NCBI GenBank assembly: GCA_020848375.1
Contig: JADLAF010000194.1
Location: forward strand, 1-64,000
DNA: 64,000 nucleotides
From: Ignavibacteriaceae bacterium
GTDB taxonomy: Bacteria > Bacteroidota > Ignavibacteria > Ignavibacteriales > Ignavibacteriaceae
Reading direction: 5' to 3'
Shown: positions 24,348 to 33,667 of the stretch, in pieces
How the letters are laid out: each line of letters starts with the position of its first letter
Numbering within the stretch: the first letter of the stretch is position 1
Notes under the pieces: generated by a model
Databases searched by the model: none
Seen by the model: only the letters and a program-made list of their open reading frames with translations
What the model was told of the DNA's origin: nothing
Translations under genes and position numbers: made by a program

Positions 24348-25999
24348 GTTTGAATCACTCCGGTCTTGAAGGTTTCAAACTCCGGATTATTATCCGCTAT
24401 CTGAATGCACCTGCTTACGAATTCCCGGGTCTGCGCCGGGTCAATTATCTCATCAATCCACAATCTTGCCGCGGCGTAAAGGGGAGTGCTGTGCTTTTCG
24501 TAAAGATGCAGTATTTCGGTTTTCAGTTTGTTTTTATCATCGTCAGAAAGTGTTTTTCCGGACTTTTCAAGTTGTTTCACTTTAATGTCCGTCAGAACCG
24601 ATGACGCCTGATTACCTCCCATTACGGAGATTTTAGCTGAGGGGTAGGCAGCGATAAAGCGGGGGTCATAGGCCTTGCCGCACATGGCATAATTACCCGC
24701 GCCAAAGCTGTTTCCGGTAATGATGGTGATTTTGGGGACAATTGAGTTAGCCACGGCGTTCACCATTTTTGCGCCATCCTTTATAATGCCGCCGTGCTCC
24801 GCCCGTTTCCCAACCATAAAACCGGTAACATCCTGAAGGAAAAGGAGCGGGATTTTCTTTTGATTGCAATTCAGGATGAAGCGGGTTGCTTTGTCAGCAC
24901 TGTCCGAATAGATAACACCCCCCACCTGCATCTCTCCGGCAGCGCTTTTTATAACTTCTCTCTGGTTTGCCACAATACCTATCGACCATCCATCAATGCG
25001 GGCGTAAGCGGTTATTAAACTCTTGCCGTACCCTGCCTTATATTCATCAATTTCAGAATTGTCAGTAATGCGCGCAATCAGTTCGTAGGTATCGTATGGC
25101 TTTATGATTTCATCAGGGAGAACGCCATAAATCTCTTTATAACTGAACTTAGGTGGCTTTGGCTGAATACGGTTAAAGCCGGCTTTATTTCCCGTTTTAA
25201 TTTTGGAAACAAGACTTCTTAAGAGCTGTAAACACTCAACATCATTCTCTGCGATGTAATCAGTCACGCCGGATATATTGGACTGCACCTGTGCTCCGCC
25301 GAGTGACTCATTATCAATTACTTCTCCAATTGCAGCTTTCACCAGATGTGAACCGGCTAAAAATACTGAGCCCTGATTTCTTACGATAATAGTTTCATCG
25401 CTCATTATGGGTAGATATGCTCCCCCTGCAACGCAAGCTCCCATTATTGCGGCTAACTGCGGAATACCCTTTGCAGATAGCCGTGCGTTATTGCGGAAGA
25501 TTCTGCCGAAGTGTTCTTTATCAGGAAAAATTTCTTCCTGTAACGGAAGAAATACACCCGCACTGTCAACCAGATATATGATGGGGATGTTATTCTCTAA
25601 GGCAATTTCCTGAGCGCGGAGGTTCTTTTTACAGGTAATAGGGAACCAGGCACCGGCTTTTACGGTAGCATCGTTTGAAACTCTTACACACTCCTGGTTA
25701 TAAATTTTGCCAATGCCGAAGATGGTACCTGAAGAAGGAGCTCCGCCATACTCCAAATACATATCGTATGCGGCAAACGTACTCAATTCAAAGAATTGGG
25801 TTCCGGGGTCAAGCAGACCAGCAATTCTTTCACGCGCAGTTAGCCGGCCTTTTGCATGGTGTTTTTCGAGTGCATCTTTACCGCCGCCTAGTTTAACTTT
25901 TTCACGTTCGGCTTCTATTTTACGGAGTTTTTCCTTATTTGCATCCTCGCGTATGTGGAAGTCAGGAAGCTGCTCAGCCGGTTTTCCGATGAATGCCAT
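24344..25999 (-). CDS. acyl-CoA carboxylase carboxyltransferase subunit, methylcrotonyl-CoA carboxylase beta type
   Basis: The 551-residue protein has the two crotonase-like carboxyltransferase halves. The segments GGAYLPIMSDETIIVRNQG and FLAGSHLVKAAIGE match the MCC-beta/geranyl-CoA carboxylase branch more than propionyl-CoA carboxylase. GRLTARERIAGLLDPG at the N-terminus and GAGNYAMCGKAYDPRF in the second half are family landmarks. It transfers carboxyl from biotin to an acyl-CoA, probably 3-methylcrotonyl-CoA in leucine degradation. The biotin carboxylase/carrier subunit is not in the window. The acyl-CoA dehydrogenase gene ends 4 nt upstream. Confidence 0.88.
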   Translation of the reverse strand: MAFIGKPAEQLPDFHIREDANKEKLRKIEAEREKVKLGGGKDALEKHHAKGRLTARERIAGLLDPGTQFFELSTFAAYDMYLEYGGAPSSGTIFGIGKIYNQECVRVSNDATVKAGAWFPITCKKNLRAQEIALENNIPIIYLVDSAGVFLPLQEEIFPDKEHFGRIFRNNARLSAKGIPQLAAIMGACVAGGAYLPIMSDETIIVRNQGSVFLAGSHLVKAAIGEVIDNESLGGAQVQSNISGVTDYIAENDVECLQLLRSLVSKIKTGNKAGFNRIQPKPPKFSYKEIYGVLPDEIIKPYDTYELIARITDNSEIDEYKAGYGKSLITAYARIDGWSIGIVANQREVIKSAAGEMQVGGVIYSDSADKATRFILNCNQKKIPLLFLQDVTGFMVGKRAEHGGIIKDGAKMVNAVANSIVPKITIITGNSFGAGNYAMCGKAYDPRFIAAYPSAKISVMGGNQASSVLTDIKVKQLEKSGKTLSDDDKNKLKTEILHLYEKHSTPLYAAARLWIDEIIDPAQTREFVSRCIQIADNNPEFETFKTGVIQT

Positions 26000-26003
26000 T
26001 TGG

Positions 26004-27167
26004 TTACTCCTGAAGCAGTTTTCTTGCTATCACAATGCGCTGAACTTCGCTTGTGCCTTCGCCAATGGTGAGAAGTTTGACATCACGGTAAAACTTTTCG
26101 ACAGGGTAGTCCTTGGTAAAGCCATAACCGCCGAATATCTGTACTGCCTCAATGGCACATTTTTCTGCTGTTTCGGAGGAAAAAAGCTTTGCGATAGCGG
26201 CATCATGCATAATTGGTTTCTGATTATCCTTCAGCCATGCCGCTTTATAGGTAAGTAATCTTGATGCTTCAATCCCGACAGCCATATCAGCAAGTTTAAA
26301 TTGAATCGCCTGGAAACTGTTAATGGGTTTACCGAACTGCTGGCGTTCACCTGAATATTTCACTGAATTAAGCAGCGCGCCTTCAGCAAGCCCGACACTG
26401 AGAGCAGCGATTGAGATTCTGCCCCCTTCAAGTATCTTCATCGTCTGGATGAAACCTTCACCTTCAGTTCCGATAAGGTTTTCAGCAGGAACTGCACAGT
26501 TATCAAATATCAGTTGTGCTGTGTCTGATGCTCTCATTCCCAGTTTGTTTTCCTTTTTGCCGGTGCTGAATCCTGCCATTCCTTTTTCAAGGATAAAAGC
26601 AGAAATTCCTTTTTTACCTTTTGAAGAATCAGAGACTGCCAATACCACAGCGGTCTGGCCAACTGAAGCATGGGTGATAAAATTTTTGCTTCCGTTCAGT
26701 ATATACTTATCTGCTTCCTTTTTGGCCGTGGTTCTCATTGCAGCAGCATCACTTCCGGAGAATGATTCAGTAAGTCCCCACATCCCGATATTTTCCCCGG
26801 TTGCAAGGTCAGGCAGATATTTTTTCTTCTGTGCTTCATTTCCGTTTACGAGGATATGATTTGTGCAAAGTCCGTTATGAGCAGCAACAGAAAGTGCAAG
26901 TGAAGGGTCAACTTTTGCAAGTTCTTCAACTACGATCACGAATTCTGTATATCCGAGTCCTGAGCCGCCATACTCCTGCGGTACAAGGATGCCCAGATAT
27001 CCCATCTCGCCAAGTTCTCGCATCAGATCATGCTGAAACTCCTGTTTTTCATCAAACTCCATAACTACCGGCTTCACTTTTTGTTCGGCAAAGTCACGGA
27101 TGTTTTCCTGAATCATTAATTGTTCCTCTGTAAAAGACAGCAGGAAGTTTCCTGAAGAACTGGTCAT
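26004..27167 (-). CDS. acyl-CoA dehydrogenase
   Basis: The 387-residue protein has the full acyl-CoA dehydrogenase fold: LGILVPQEYGGSGLGYTEF near the N-terminus, WGLTESFSGSDAAAMRTTA in the middle beta domain, and QIFGGYGFTKDYPVEKFYRD with GEGTSEVQR at the C-terminus. In short-chain enzymes the Glu in this last motif is the catalytic base. It uses FAD and passes electrons to ETF. Neighbouring MCC-beta and MeaB make isovaleryl-CoA or another branched short-chain acyl-CoA a likely substrate. Its start overlaps the meaB stop by 4 nt. Confidence 0.93.
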   Translation of the reverse strand: MTSSSGNFLLSFTEEQLMIQENIRDFAEQKVKPVVMEFDEKQEFQHDLMRELGEMGYLGILVPQEYGGSGLGYTEFVIVVEELAKVDPSLALSVAAHNGLCTNHILVNGNEAQKKKYLPDLATGENIGMWGLTESFSGSDAAAMRTTAKKEADKYILNGSKNFITHASVGQTAVVLAVSDSSKGKKGISAFILEKGMAGFSTGKKENKLGMRASDTAQLIFDNCAVPAENLIGTEGEGFIQTMKILEGGRISIAALSVGLAEGALLNSVKYSGERQQFGKPINSFQAIQFKLADMAVGIEASRLLTYKAAWLKDNQKPIMHDAAIAKLFSSETAEKCAIEAVQIFGGYGFTKDYPVEKFYRDVKLLTIGEGTSEVQRIVIARKLLQE

Positions 27168-28141
27168 GTGTTTTCCTCTTTTATAAAATTTTCTTTGAAT
27201 TCCTGCAGAAGTAAATCTGCAATGTGATAAGGGGAGTCTGACTTGCTTTTTCCTGATGCAGAAGCTGCAACAGAGTCAATAGAGTGATTACCCCAGAGAT
27301 ATGTGAGAATTCTGGTTTCAACAATTTCTTTAATGCGGTCATTCCTACGTTCCGCGCGTTTTTTCTGAAAGTTTCCTGAGCCCTCAAGATACGTATGATG
27401 TCTTAAAATCTCCTCTGCAATTTCTTTTGTACCTTTGTTTTCTGATGCAACCGCTTTAATTATATCAGGCATCCATGAGTTTTCGTCATGGTCTCTCAGC
27501 CCCAGTATCGTTCTGATAGCTGAAACTGCCTGTTCAGCGCCTGGACGGTCGGATTTATTTACAATATATGAGTCTGCAATTTCCATCAAACCTGCTTTCA
27601 TTGCCTGAACAGAATCACCTGATTCAGGAACAAGAACGACCAGAGTTGTGTCTGCAGCTTTTACGATATCAAGTTCTGACTGCCCAACACCGACTGTTTC
27701 CATTAGTATATAATCATATCCGGCAGCGTCCAGAACATCAGCCGCATCAATTGCTTTTTTGCTTAAGCCGCCAAGACTGCCTCTGGTTGCCATACTGCGT
27801 ATAAAAATTCCGTCAAGATTTCCGGTTTCCGCCATTCTTACACGGTCACCAAGCAGCGCACCGCCTGAGAACGGGGAAGTCGGGTCAACTGCAATGATGC
27901 CCACTTTTTCCCCCTGACTCAGATAAAACTTTGCAAGCTGATTGGTAAGAGTGCTTTTACCTGCACCCGGAGGACCGGTTATACCGATGCGGTATGCTTT
28001 GCCGGTATGTTTATATAACATGGCAATCAATTCCTCTGAGAGAGGGGACTCTGCTTCTATAAGAGAGATTACGCGTGCAACCGCCCTTTTATCATGTTTT
28101 AAAACGCGTTCAAACAGCCCTTGGTTGCGGCTCTGACTCAT
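27164..28141 (-). CDS. meaB: MeaB/ArgK family G3E GTPase, methylmalonyl-CoA mutase chaperone
   Basis: The 325-residue protein has a P-loop GPPGAGKST near residue 56, a DPTSPFSGGALLGDRVRM switch segment, and an NKSD guanine-specificity motif. These are the hallmarks of MeaB/MMAA, which loads and protects the adenosylcobalamin cofactor of methylmalonyl-CoA mutase. The mutase itself is not in the window. It overlaps nadD upstream and the dehydrogenase downstream by 4 nt each. Its presence ties this operon to branched-chain or propionyl-CoA metabolism. Confidence 0.94.
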   Translation of the reverse strand: MSQSRNQGLFERVLKHDKRAVARVISLIEAESPLSEELIAMLYKHTGKAYRIGITGPPGAGKSTLTNQLAKFYLSQGEKVGIIAVDPTSPFSGGALLGDRVRMAETGNLDGIFIRSMATRGSLGGLSKKAIDAADVLDAAGYDYILMETVGVGQSELDIVKAADTTLVVLVPESGDSVQAMKAGLMEIADSYIVNKSDRPGAEQAVSAIRTILGLRDHDENSWMPDIIKAVASENKGTKEIAEEILRHHTYLEGSGNFQKKRAERRNDRIKEIVETRILTYLWGNHSIDSVAASASGKSKSDSPYHIADLLLQEFKENFIKEENT

Positions 28142-28719
28142 ATATATAGACCGTTTGTTTTTATATATTCCTCAACTTCCGGTGGTAAGAGAAACGAAAC
28201 CGGAAGTCGGTTTTGAATTCTCTCCCTGATAAAGGTGCTGCTGATTTCAATAAACGGGGTATTGATCTGAATCACCTTGCCTGTTGAGTGATATTCAGAA
28301 TATTCTGTATCTATAAAATTTCTTTTTAGAACAACTACATCACAGGTATTCAGAATACCTTCCGGGTCTTTGAATGAGTGAAATCCGGCAAAGGTATCCT
28401 GTCCCAGAATAAGTTCAATATTCCCGAATCTTTCTTTAAAGTATTTGACGGTATCAATCGTAAAGGAAACGCCGCCGCGTGCTGTTTCATAGTCAGAAAT
28501 GGTGAACAATGGAAAATTTTTAATCGCAAGATTAGTCATATTCATTCTGTGTTCTGTGGAGGGAACATCAACACCAACTTTAAATGGGGATATATTGTTA
28601 GGTACAAATACTACTTTTTCATATTTCCTTTGCTCAGCGGCAAACATGAGTGGTATCAGATGACCATAATGAATGGGATTAAAAGTCCCGCCGAAAATTC
28701 CTGTTTTCTTTTGTTTCAA
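28138..28719 (-). CDS. nadD: nicotinate-nucleotide adenylyltransferase
   Basis: The 193-residue protein carries the nucleotidyltransferase motif GGTFNPIHYGH (10-20) and the C-terminal ISSTFIRERI, both diagnostic of NadD. It converts nicotinate mononucleotide and ATP to deamido-NAD in NAD synthesis. It is the first gene of the minus-strand operon. The 131-nt gap to the prsW-like gene upstream probably holds the promoter. Confidence 0.95.
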   Translation of the reverse strand: MKQKKTGIFGGTFNPIHYGHLIPLMFAAEQRKYEKVVFVPNNISPFKVGVDVPSTEHRMNMTNLAIKNFPLFTISDYETARGGVSFTIDTVKYFKERFGNIELILGQDTFAGFHSFKDPEGILNTCDVVVLKRNFIDTEYSEYHSTGKVIQINTPFIEISSTFIRERIQNRLPVSFLLPPEVEEYIKTNGLYI

Positions 28720-28850
28720 AATCCTGTAACCTGAAAGAAATAACTCAGTACGAAATAGTGCGACTATTAATAGTTAAGTAATTAAATATACAGCACTTCA
28801 GTACTATTCAAAAAGTTAACTATTTATTTCCAAAATATACAACAACGGAA

Positions 28851-29825
28851 TCATTGTCCCGGTTCTTCTTTGAATCCGAAATCAGAACCTACGTTTTGGG
28901 TAAAACCTGCAAGCCGTAAACGGATTGCGGCAATTTCAACTCTAAATTGGTCTGCTTTGTGCCCGCTTGAATGGTGTAATTGCTCTTTTCGGAAAGCAAG
29001 TTTTACGCTATTCTGTTTAATTGAATCAGCGGTTTTAGAGTCCAAATTAAAGTTTCCTGCCGGAACCTCGAGCAATACCAGGGGGATAAGGGATGCGGGG
29101 AAGCTGCCAAGATCAGATTCTTTTGTAAGTTCGCGTTTAATGACCTTATATTCCTGATTGATTGAGTACCGAAAAAGTTCCCTAAACAAAAATACAGCTC
29201 CAATCATAAAAATAGGACCAAGCCAGACAGATTCCTCTACCACAACTGCGGAGTTCCAGGTAAAATGGATAATAACTGCAATTACATACCCCGTTCCGGC
29301 TAATAGGATTTTTGTCGGGGTACTTCTGAATTTTGAGATACCCAGAAAAGCGCCAAAAACCGCTGTGCTGATGAAGTGCATAACACACGAAAAAAGAGTC
29401 CTGACAACCACAAGAAAAAGCCATTCACCTCCGCTGGAGGCACCCAGAAAATACAGGAAATTCTCAGTAATACCGAAACCCAGCCCAATTGCGCCGCCAT
29501 ACACCAGACCGTCAGTCAGATTATCAAAATCCTTCTTGGCAATCATGAAGAAGAGGAAGATTCCCTTCATAAGTTCCTCTACGACTGGGGCTATTAAAAC
29601 CGTTTCTGCTAAATCAAGGAGTTCCTCACCGGAAAGAAATCCGGCGATAAAAGCACTTGCAACAGCACTCCCGATTAGTGTAAAGAACACCGCGCCAAAG
29701 GACCCCCAGGCAATGTTCTTTAAGTAAAGCCAGAAGGGTTCTTTGTCATACTTATCGGCCTTTCGTAACCAGAAAAGATAAAGAGTGACGGGTAAAACTG
29801 CTGCTGCTAAAGAAATTAATACCAT
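28851..29825 (-). CDS. PrsW family intramembrane protease
   Basis: The 324-residue protein has about seven hydrophobic segments in residues 1-225. It carries the PrsW-family motifs: EELMKG with Glu83/Glu84, GFGITEN, and HFISTAVFG plus a later HFTWN. Members cleave membrane-bound substrates such as anti-sigma factors within the bilayer. A ~95-residue soluble tail (from about 230) follows the last segment. It is unusual in length and of unknown role. The gene is transcribed divergently from the DUF177-rpmF cluster. Confidence 0.88.
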   Translation of the reverse strand: MVLISLAAAVLPVTLYLFWLRKADKYDKEPFWLYLKNIAWGSFGAVFFTLIGSAVASAFIAGFLSGEELLDLAETVLIAPVVEELMKGIFLFFMIAKKDFDNLTDGLVYGGAIGLGFGITENFLYFLGASSGGEWLFLVVVRTLFSCVMHFISTAVFGAFLGISKFRSTPTKILLAGTGYVIAVIIHFTWNSAVVVEESVWLGPIFMIGAVFLFRELFRYSINQEYKVIKRELTKESDLGSFPASLIPLVLLEVPAGNFNLDSKTADSIKQNSVKLAFRKEQLHHSSGHKADQFRVEIAAIRLRLAGFTQNVGSDFGFKEEPGQ

Positions 29826-30000
29826 AAAGGAATATAATTACCGCCTCAATTTTTACCATCCGGGAAGTGGGAGTGAAAGCTAAATTTAATAATGTTCTAT
29901 AAAATTATGATGATTTTTCGTAAATTTAGCGTTTGCTTAGAGAAAATTGTATAAAAAAACAGATTTTCTTTTGATACAGTTAAATTAGCAGGATCAGGCA

Positions 30001-30513
30001 ATGAGTATAGTAATTAAACTAAATACCTTATCCTTTGGTGAAAACCAGATCGAATTTCCGTTCAAACTGGCGGAAGCCGGTCTCCAGGAGCCATTTATTG
30101 GTGAAGGATTTGCCAGATTTACGTTTGATAAAACTCATCATCAGCTTCTGATGCGATGTGAACTTTTCACCGAAATAGAAACATCTTGTGACCGATGCGG
30201 CAAACAATTGCTAAGAAAGCTCCAAAACGACTTTGATTTTGTCTATCTTTTTGAAACGCCTGAGGAAGAAGACGACAGCTTAAACCTCAGGTATCTTGCT
30301 CCTGAAACTGATAAAGTTGACATTACTCAGGAAATTTTTGATTATGCAAATCTCAGCATTCCGCTGAGGATTTTATGTGATGAAGACTGCAAAGGGCTTT
30401 GTCCCCATTGCGGAAGCAATCTGAATTTGAATTTATGTAATTGCAGTGAAACCCGGGAGGGTTCTCTCTATGAGAAACTGCAGGACATAAAAAAGAAATT
30501 AGAAAACAAATAA
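30001..30513 (+). CDS. DUF177/YceD family 23S rRNA accumulation protein
   Basis: The 170-residue protein has the DUF177 pattern, including CDRCGKQL (63-70) and a C-terminal Cys-rich CDEDCKGLCPHCG plus CNC that could bind zinc. It precedes rpmF by 16 nt, the conserved arrangement in most bacteria. In studied species the protein is needed for normal 23S rRNA accumulation. It opens the fatty-acid cluster; the 175-nt gap upstream, shared with the divergent protease gene, is where its promoter should lie. Confidence 0.92.
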   Translation: MSIVIKLNTLSFGENQIEFPFKLAEAGLQEPFIGEGFARFTFDKTHHQLLMRCELFTEIETSCDRCGKQLLRKLQNDFDFVYLFETPEEEDDSLNLRYLAPETDKVDITQEIFDYANLSIPLRILCDEDCKGLCPHCGSNLNLNLCNCSETREGSLYEKLQDIKKKLENK

Positions 30514-30529
30514 AAATAAAGGTTAGATC

Positions 30530-30709
30530 ATGCCAAATCCAAAACGTAAAATGTCGAAAACCAGACGCGACAAAAGGCGCACACATTATAAAGCTACCGC
30601 CTCAACTCTGGGTAAATGCAGTAACTGTAATGAACTAAAACTGGCTCATCATGCATGCCCCTCCTGCGGCTATTATGACGGTAAGTCAGTATTGCTTCCT
30701 GGTAAATAA
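30530..30709 (+). CDS. rpmF: 50S ribosomal protein L32
   Basis: A 59-codon frame starts at ATG 30530 and encodes the basic N-terminus MPNPKRKMSKTRRDKRRTHY followed by CSNCNELKLAHHACPSCGYY. The CxxC...CxxC pair is a zinc ribbon, so this is the zinc-binding form of L32. Stop is at 30707-30709 and plsX begins 14 nt later. It is the standard yceD-rpmF-plsX order. Confidence 0.97.
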   Translation: MPNPKRKMSKTRRDKRRTHYKATASTLGKCSNCNELKLAHHACPSCGYYDGKSVLLPGK

Positions 30710-30723
30710 TTCAGAAAGACTTA

Positions 30724-31758
30724 ATGGGTTCAGGTTCACCATCTAAGTTCAGAATTGTTCTTGATGCAATGGGGGGTGATTTTTCACCGGTCAATGAAGT
30801 ATTGGCTGCCGGTGAAATCTTTAAAAATCACACCGATATTGACTTAGTTCTGACAGGTGACAAACAAGCCATTCTTAAAACGATGGCTGAAAAAGGTGTA
30901 TCATTTCCTCAGGAGAAGATTATCCATGCTTCCCAGAAGATTGATATGTCTGATTCACCAGTGGCTTCACTCAAGAAAAAGCCGGACTCCTCTATATCAG
31001 TTGGTTGCAAATACGTAGCTGAAGGGAATGCGGAAGCTTTTGTAAGTGCCGGTAATACCGGTGCTGTGGTAACCGCCTCAACCTTTATACTTGGTCGAAT
31101 TGAAGGTGTTGAACGCCCCACCATGGGTACTTTCTTTCCAAGTGAGTCATCAGTGAGTACAATATTTGATGTAGGGGCTTTTGTTGACTCAAAGCCCCAG
31201 CATCTTTTAGGATTTGCCCGGATGAGTACAATTTATGTCAGGGAAATTTATAATATCGCTTCACCCTCAATCGGGCTTCTTACAGTTGGTGAAGAGTCTG
31301 AAAAAGGGGGCAAAACAATTAAAGAGACCCACACACTTCTTAAAGACTCAGGATTAAATTTCTTTGGCAACATTGAAGGCAGGGATATTCTTAAAGGTTC
31401 GGTTAACATCGTGCTTTGTGACGGATTCGTGGGGAATATCGTGCTTAAATTCGGGGAGAGCTTCCCTAAATACCTCAAGACTCTTCTTAAAGAGTATGCT
31501 TCAAGGAGTTTTTTAAATAAATTAAAAGTGCTTATCGTCCGAAGTGTTCTGCGTCAGGCGCTTTCTCCTTTAGATTATCAGTATTACGGTGGAGTATTAT
31601 TACTGGGAGTAAAGAGTGTAAGTATAATAGGGCATGGCTCAAGTACTCCGTTAGCAATAACTAATATGGTGCTTCGTGCCAAAGACTGTATTGAGAAGGA
31701 TGTTGTGAAAAAAATTTCAGCGGCTATCGCTGAATCACCCATGAAGGAAAGTGAATGA
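30724..31758 (+). CDS. plsX: phosphate acyltransferase PlsX
   Basis: The 344-residue protein begins with RIVLDAMGGDFSPVNEV and contains FVSAGNTGAVV and VLCDGFVGNIVLK, the PlsX signature blocks. It makes acyl-phosphate from acyl-ACP and phosphate for phospholipid synthesis. It overlaps fabH by 4 nt (ATGA), so the two are translationally coupled within the plus-strand lipid cluster. Confidence 0.97.
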   Translation: MGSGSPSKFRIVLDAMGGDFSPVNEVLAAGEIFKNHTDIDLVLTGDKQAILKTMAEKGVSFPQEKIIHASQKIDMSDSPVASLKKKPDSSISVGCKYVAEGNAEAFVSAGNTGAVVTASTFILGRIEGVERPTMGTFFPSESSVSTIFDVGAFVDSKPQHLLGFARMSTIYVREIYNIASPSIGLLTVGEESEKGGKTIKETHTLLKDSGLNFFGNIEGRDILKGSVNIVLCDGFVGNIVLKFGESFPKYLKTLLKEYASRSFLNKLKVLIVRSVLRQALSPLDYQYYGGVLLLGVKSVSIIGHGSSTPLAITNMVLRAKDCIEKDVVKKISAAIAESPMKESE

Positions 31759-32753
31759 GAAGAAGATTAAATGCCCGTATTACAGGCGTTGGAATGTATG
31801 TGCCTGATGAGATATTGGACAATAAATTTTTTGAAAAGATTTTAGAGACAAACGATGAATGGATCCGGACCCGTACTGGAATCCAGGAAAGAAGACGGCT
31901 TAACAGCGGGGCAACAAGTGATTTAGCTACTGCTGCTGCCAAAGATTTGATGGAAAAACACGATGTTAATCCGGAAGACCTTGATGCAATAATCGTGGCG
32001 ACTGTTACACCTGACATGTTTTTCCCGGCAACGGCATGTCTTGTGCAGGACAAAATTGGAGCTAAAAAGGCCTGGGGATACGACTTATCCGCTGCCTGTT
32101 CCGGATTTCTCTTTGGCTTACAATCTGGTGCGGCACTCATTGAAAGCGGTAATTTTAAGAAAGTAATGGTAATCGGCGCTGATAAAATGAGTGCCATAGT
32201 TGACTACTCCGACCGTAATACGGCTATTTTGTTTGGTGATGGTGCTTCAGCGGTATTGCTTGAGCCGACTGAAGATGAGTCGCTCGGACTGCAGGACTCA
32301 ATCCTTCGTACTGATGGAAGCGGAAAAGACTTTCTGTTTATGAAAGGGGGGGGCAGTCTTAACCCGCCCACACACGAAACTATTGACCAGAATATGCACG
32401 TTCTCTTTCAGGATGGCAAAGCTGTGTTTAAAGTTGCAGTCAAAGGAATGGCTGATGTTTCATACGAACTGATGCAAAAAAATAATCTTAATGCTGATGA
32501 TATTGCTTACCTTGTGCCCCACCAGGCAAATTTACGCATTATAGATGCTACTGCCGAACGGATGGGTGTTACACGAGATAAGGTAATGATCAATATTGAC
32601 AAATATGGTAACACAACAGCGGCAACCATACCTCTTTGTTTAACCGAATACTACCGTGCAGGTAAACTAAAGAAGGGTGACAAACTCATCCTTGCTGCAT
32701 TCGGAGCAGGATTTACCTGGGGTGCATCCTATCTTGTCTGGAGTCTTGATTAA
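31755..32753 (+). CDS. fabH: 3-oxoacyl-ACP synthase III
   Basis: The 332-residue protein has the FabH triad Cys115 (SAACSG), His256 (HQANLR) and Asn286 (GNTTAA), plus NDEWIRTRTGI near the N-terminus. It condenses an acyl-CoA primer with malonyl-ACP to start fatty-acid synthesis. Its TAA shares the A with the ATG of fabD (TAATG). Confidence 0.97.
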   Translation: MRRRLNARITGVGMYVPDEILDNKFFEKILETNDEWIRTRTGIQERRRLNSGATSDLATAAAKDLMEKHDVNPEDLDAIIVATVTPDMFFPATACLVQDKIGAKKAWGYDLSAACSGFLFGLQSGAALIESGNFKKVMVIGADKMSAIVDYSDRNTAILFGDGASAVLLEPTEDESLGLQDSILRTDGSGKDFLFMKGGGSLNPPTHETIDQNMHVLFQDGKAVFKVAVKGMADVSYELMQKNNLNADDIAYLVPHQANLRIIDATAERMGVTRDKVMINIDKYGNTTAATIPLCLTEYYRAGKLKKGDKLILAAFGAGFTWGASYLVWSLD

Positions 32754-33667
32754 TGGGTAAAAGAGCGTTTTTATTCCCCGGACAGGGTTCTCAGTATGTC
32801 GGAATGGCTAAGGACATTTATGAGAATTCAGTGGAAGCCCGGGAAATGATTAAAACTGCTGACGGAGTTTTGGGTCTGCCTTTATCCTATATAATGTTTA
32901 ATGGACCGGAAGAAGAATTAAAACAGACTGAAATAACCCAGCCGACCATTTTTTTACACAGTGTTATTCTCGCATCACTCATTCGTACTCTTGATAAAGA
33001 TGCAACCGCGGGACACTCGCTCGGTGAGTACTCAGCGCTTGTAAGCTCAGGTGCACTTCAGTTTTATGAGGCCATTCAGCTTGTGAGATTTCGGGGGAAG
33101 GGAATGCAGGTTTCAGGAATCGAAAATCCCGGCACCATGGCCGCTGTTGTCGGGCTAGAGAGCTCGGTATTGGAAGAGCTTTGCGTAGAAGCTTCAGCAG
33201 AAGGGATCGTGCAATGTGCCAATTTTAACTCACCCGGACAGATCGTCATTTCAGGATGTGTATCCGGGGTTAAAAAAGCCATGGAATTAGCAAAAGCCAA
33301 TAAAGCAAAACTTGTAAAGGAATTGGTTGTCAGCGGGGCGTTTCACTCACCCCTGATGCAGAGTGCAAAGGACAAACTGACCGCAGAGCTTGAAAAGTAC
33401 AATTTTTATGATTCGCGGATTCCTGTCTATGTGAACGTAACGGGTGAGCCGGTTACTAAAAAAGATGACTTTAAGGTAATGTTACGCCGTCAGGTAACTG
33501 AACCTGTGCTCTGGGAGCAGACAATCAGAAATATGGTCAGAGACGGATTTGATGAGTTTTGTGAAATAGGTCCTGGTAAAGTACTCCAGGGTCTGGTGAA
33601 AAGAATTAGTCCGGAGTCTAAATGCTTCGGTATTGACACATTTAAGGATCTGGAGCCCTTCCTTTGA
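32753..33667 (+). CDS. fabD: malonyl-CoA:ACP transacylase
   Basis: The 304-residue protein has the oxyanion motif GQGSQYVGM (10-18), the nucleophile Ser89 in GHSLGEY and the partner His in GAFHSPLM. It transfers malonyl from CoA to acyl carrier protein. It lies between fabH and a DUF3109 gene, whose TTG start overlaps its TGA as TTGA. Confidence 0.97.
   Translation: MGKRAFLFPGQGSQYVGMAKDIYENSVEAREMIKTADGVLGLPLSYIMFNGPEEELKQTEITQPTIFLHSVILASLIRTLDKDATAGHSLGEYSALVSSGALQFYEAIQLVRFRGKGMQVSGIENPGTMAAVVGLESSVLEELCVEASAEGIVQCANFNSPGQIVISGCVSGVKKAMELAKANKAKLVKELVVSGAFHSPLMQSAKDKLTAELEKYNFYDSRIPVYVNVTGEPVTKKDDFKVMLRRQVTEPVLWEQTIRNMVRDGFDEFCEIGPGKVLQGLVKRISPESKCFGIDTFKDLEPFL

Noticed and set aside
26323-26859. 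178-codon plus-strand frame
   Set aside because: It is antisense to the acyl-CoA dehydrogenase gene, whose motifs are unambiguous.
29158-29727. 189-codon plus-strand frame
   Set aside because: It is the complement of the PrsW-like gene and shows the composition expected of an antisense shadow.
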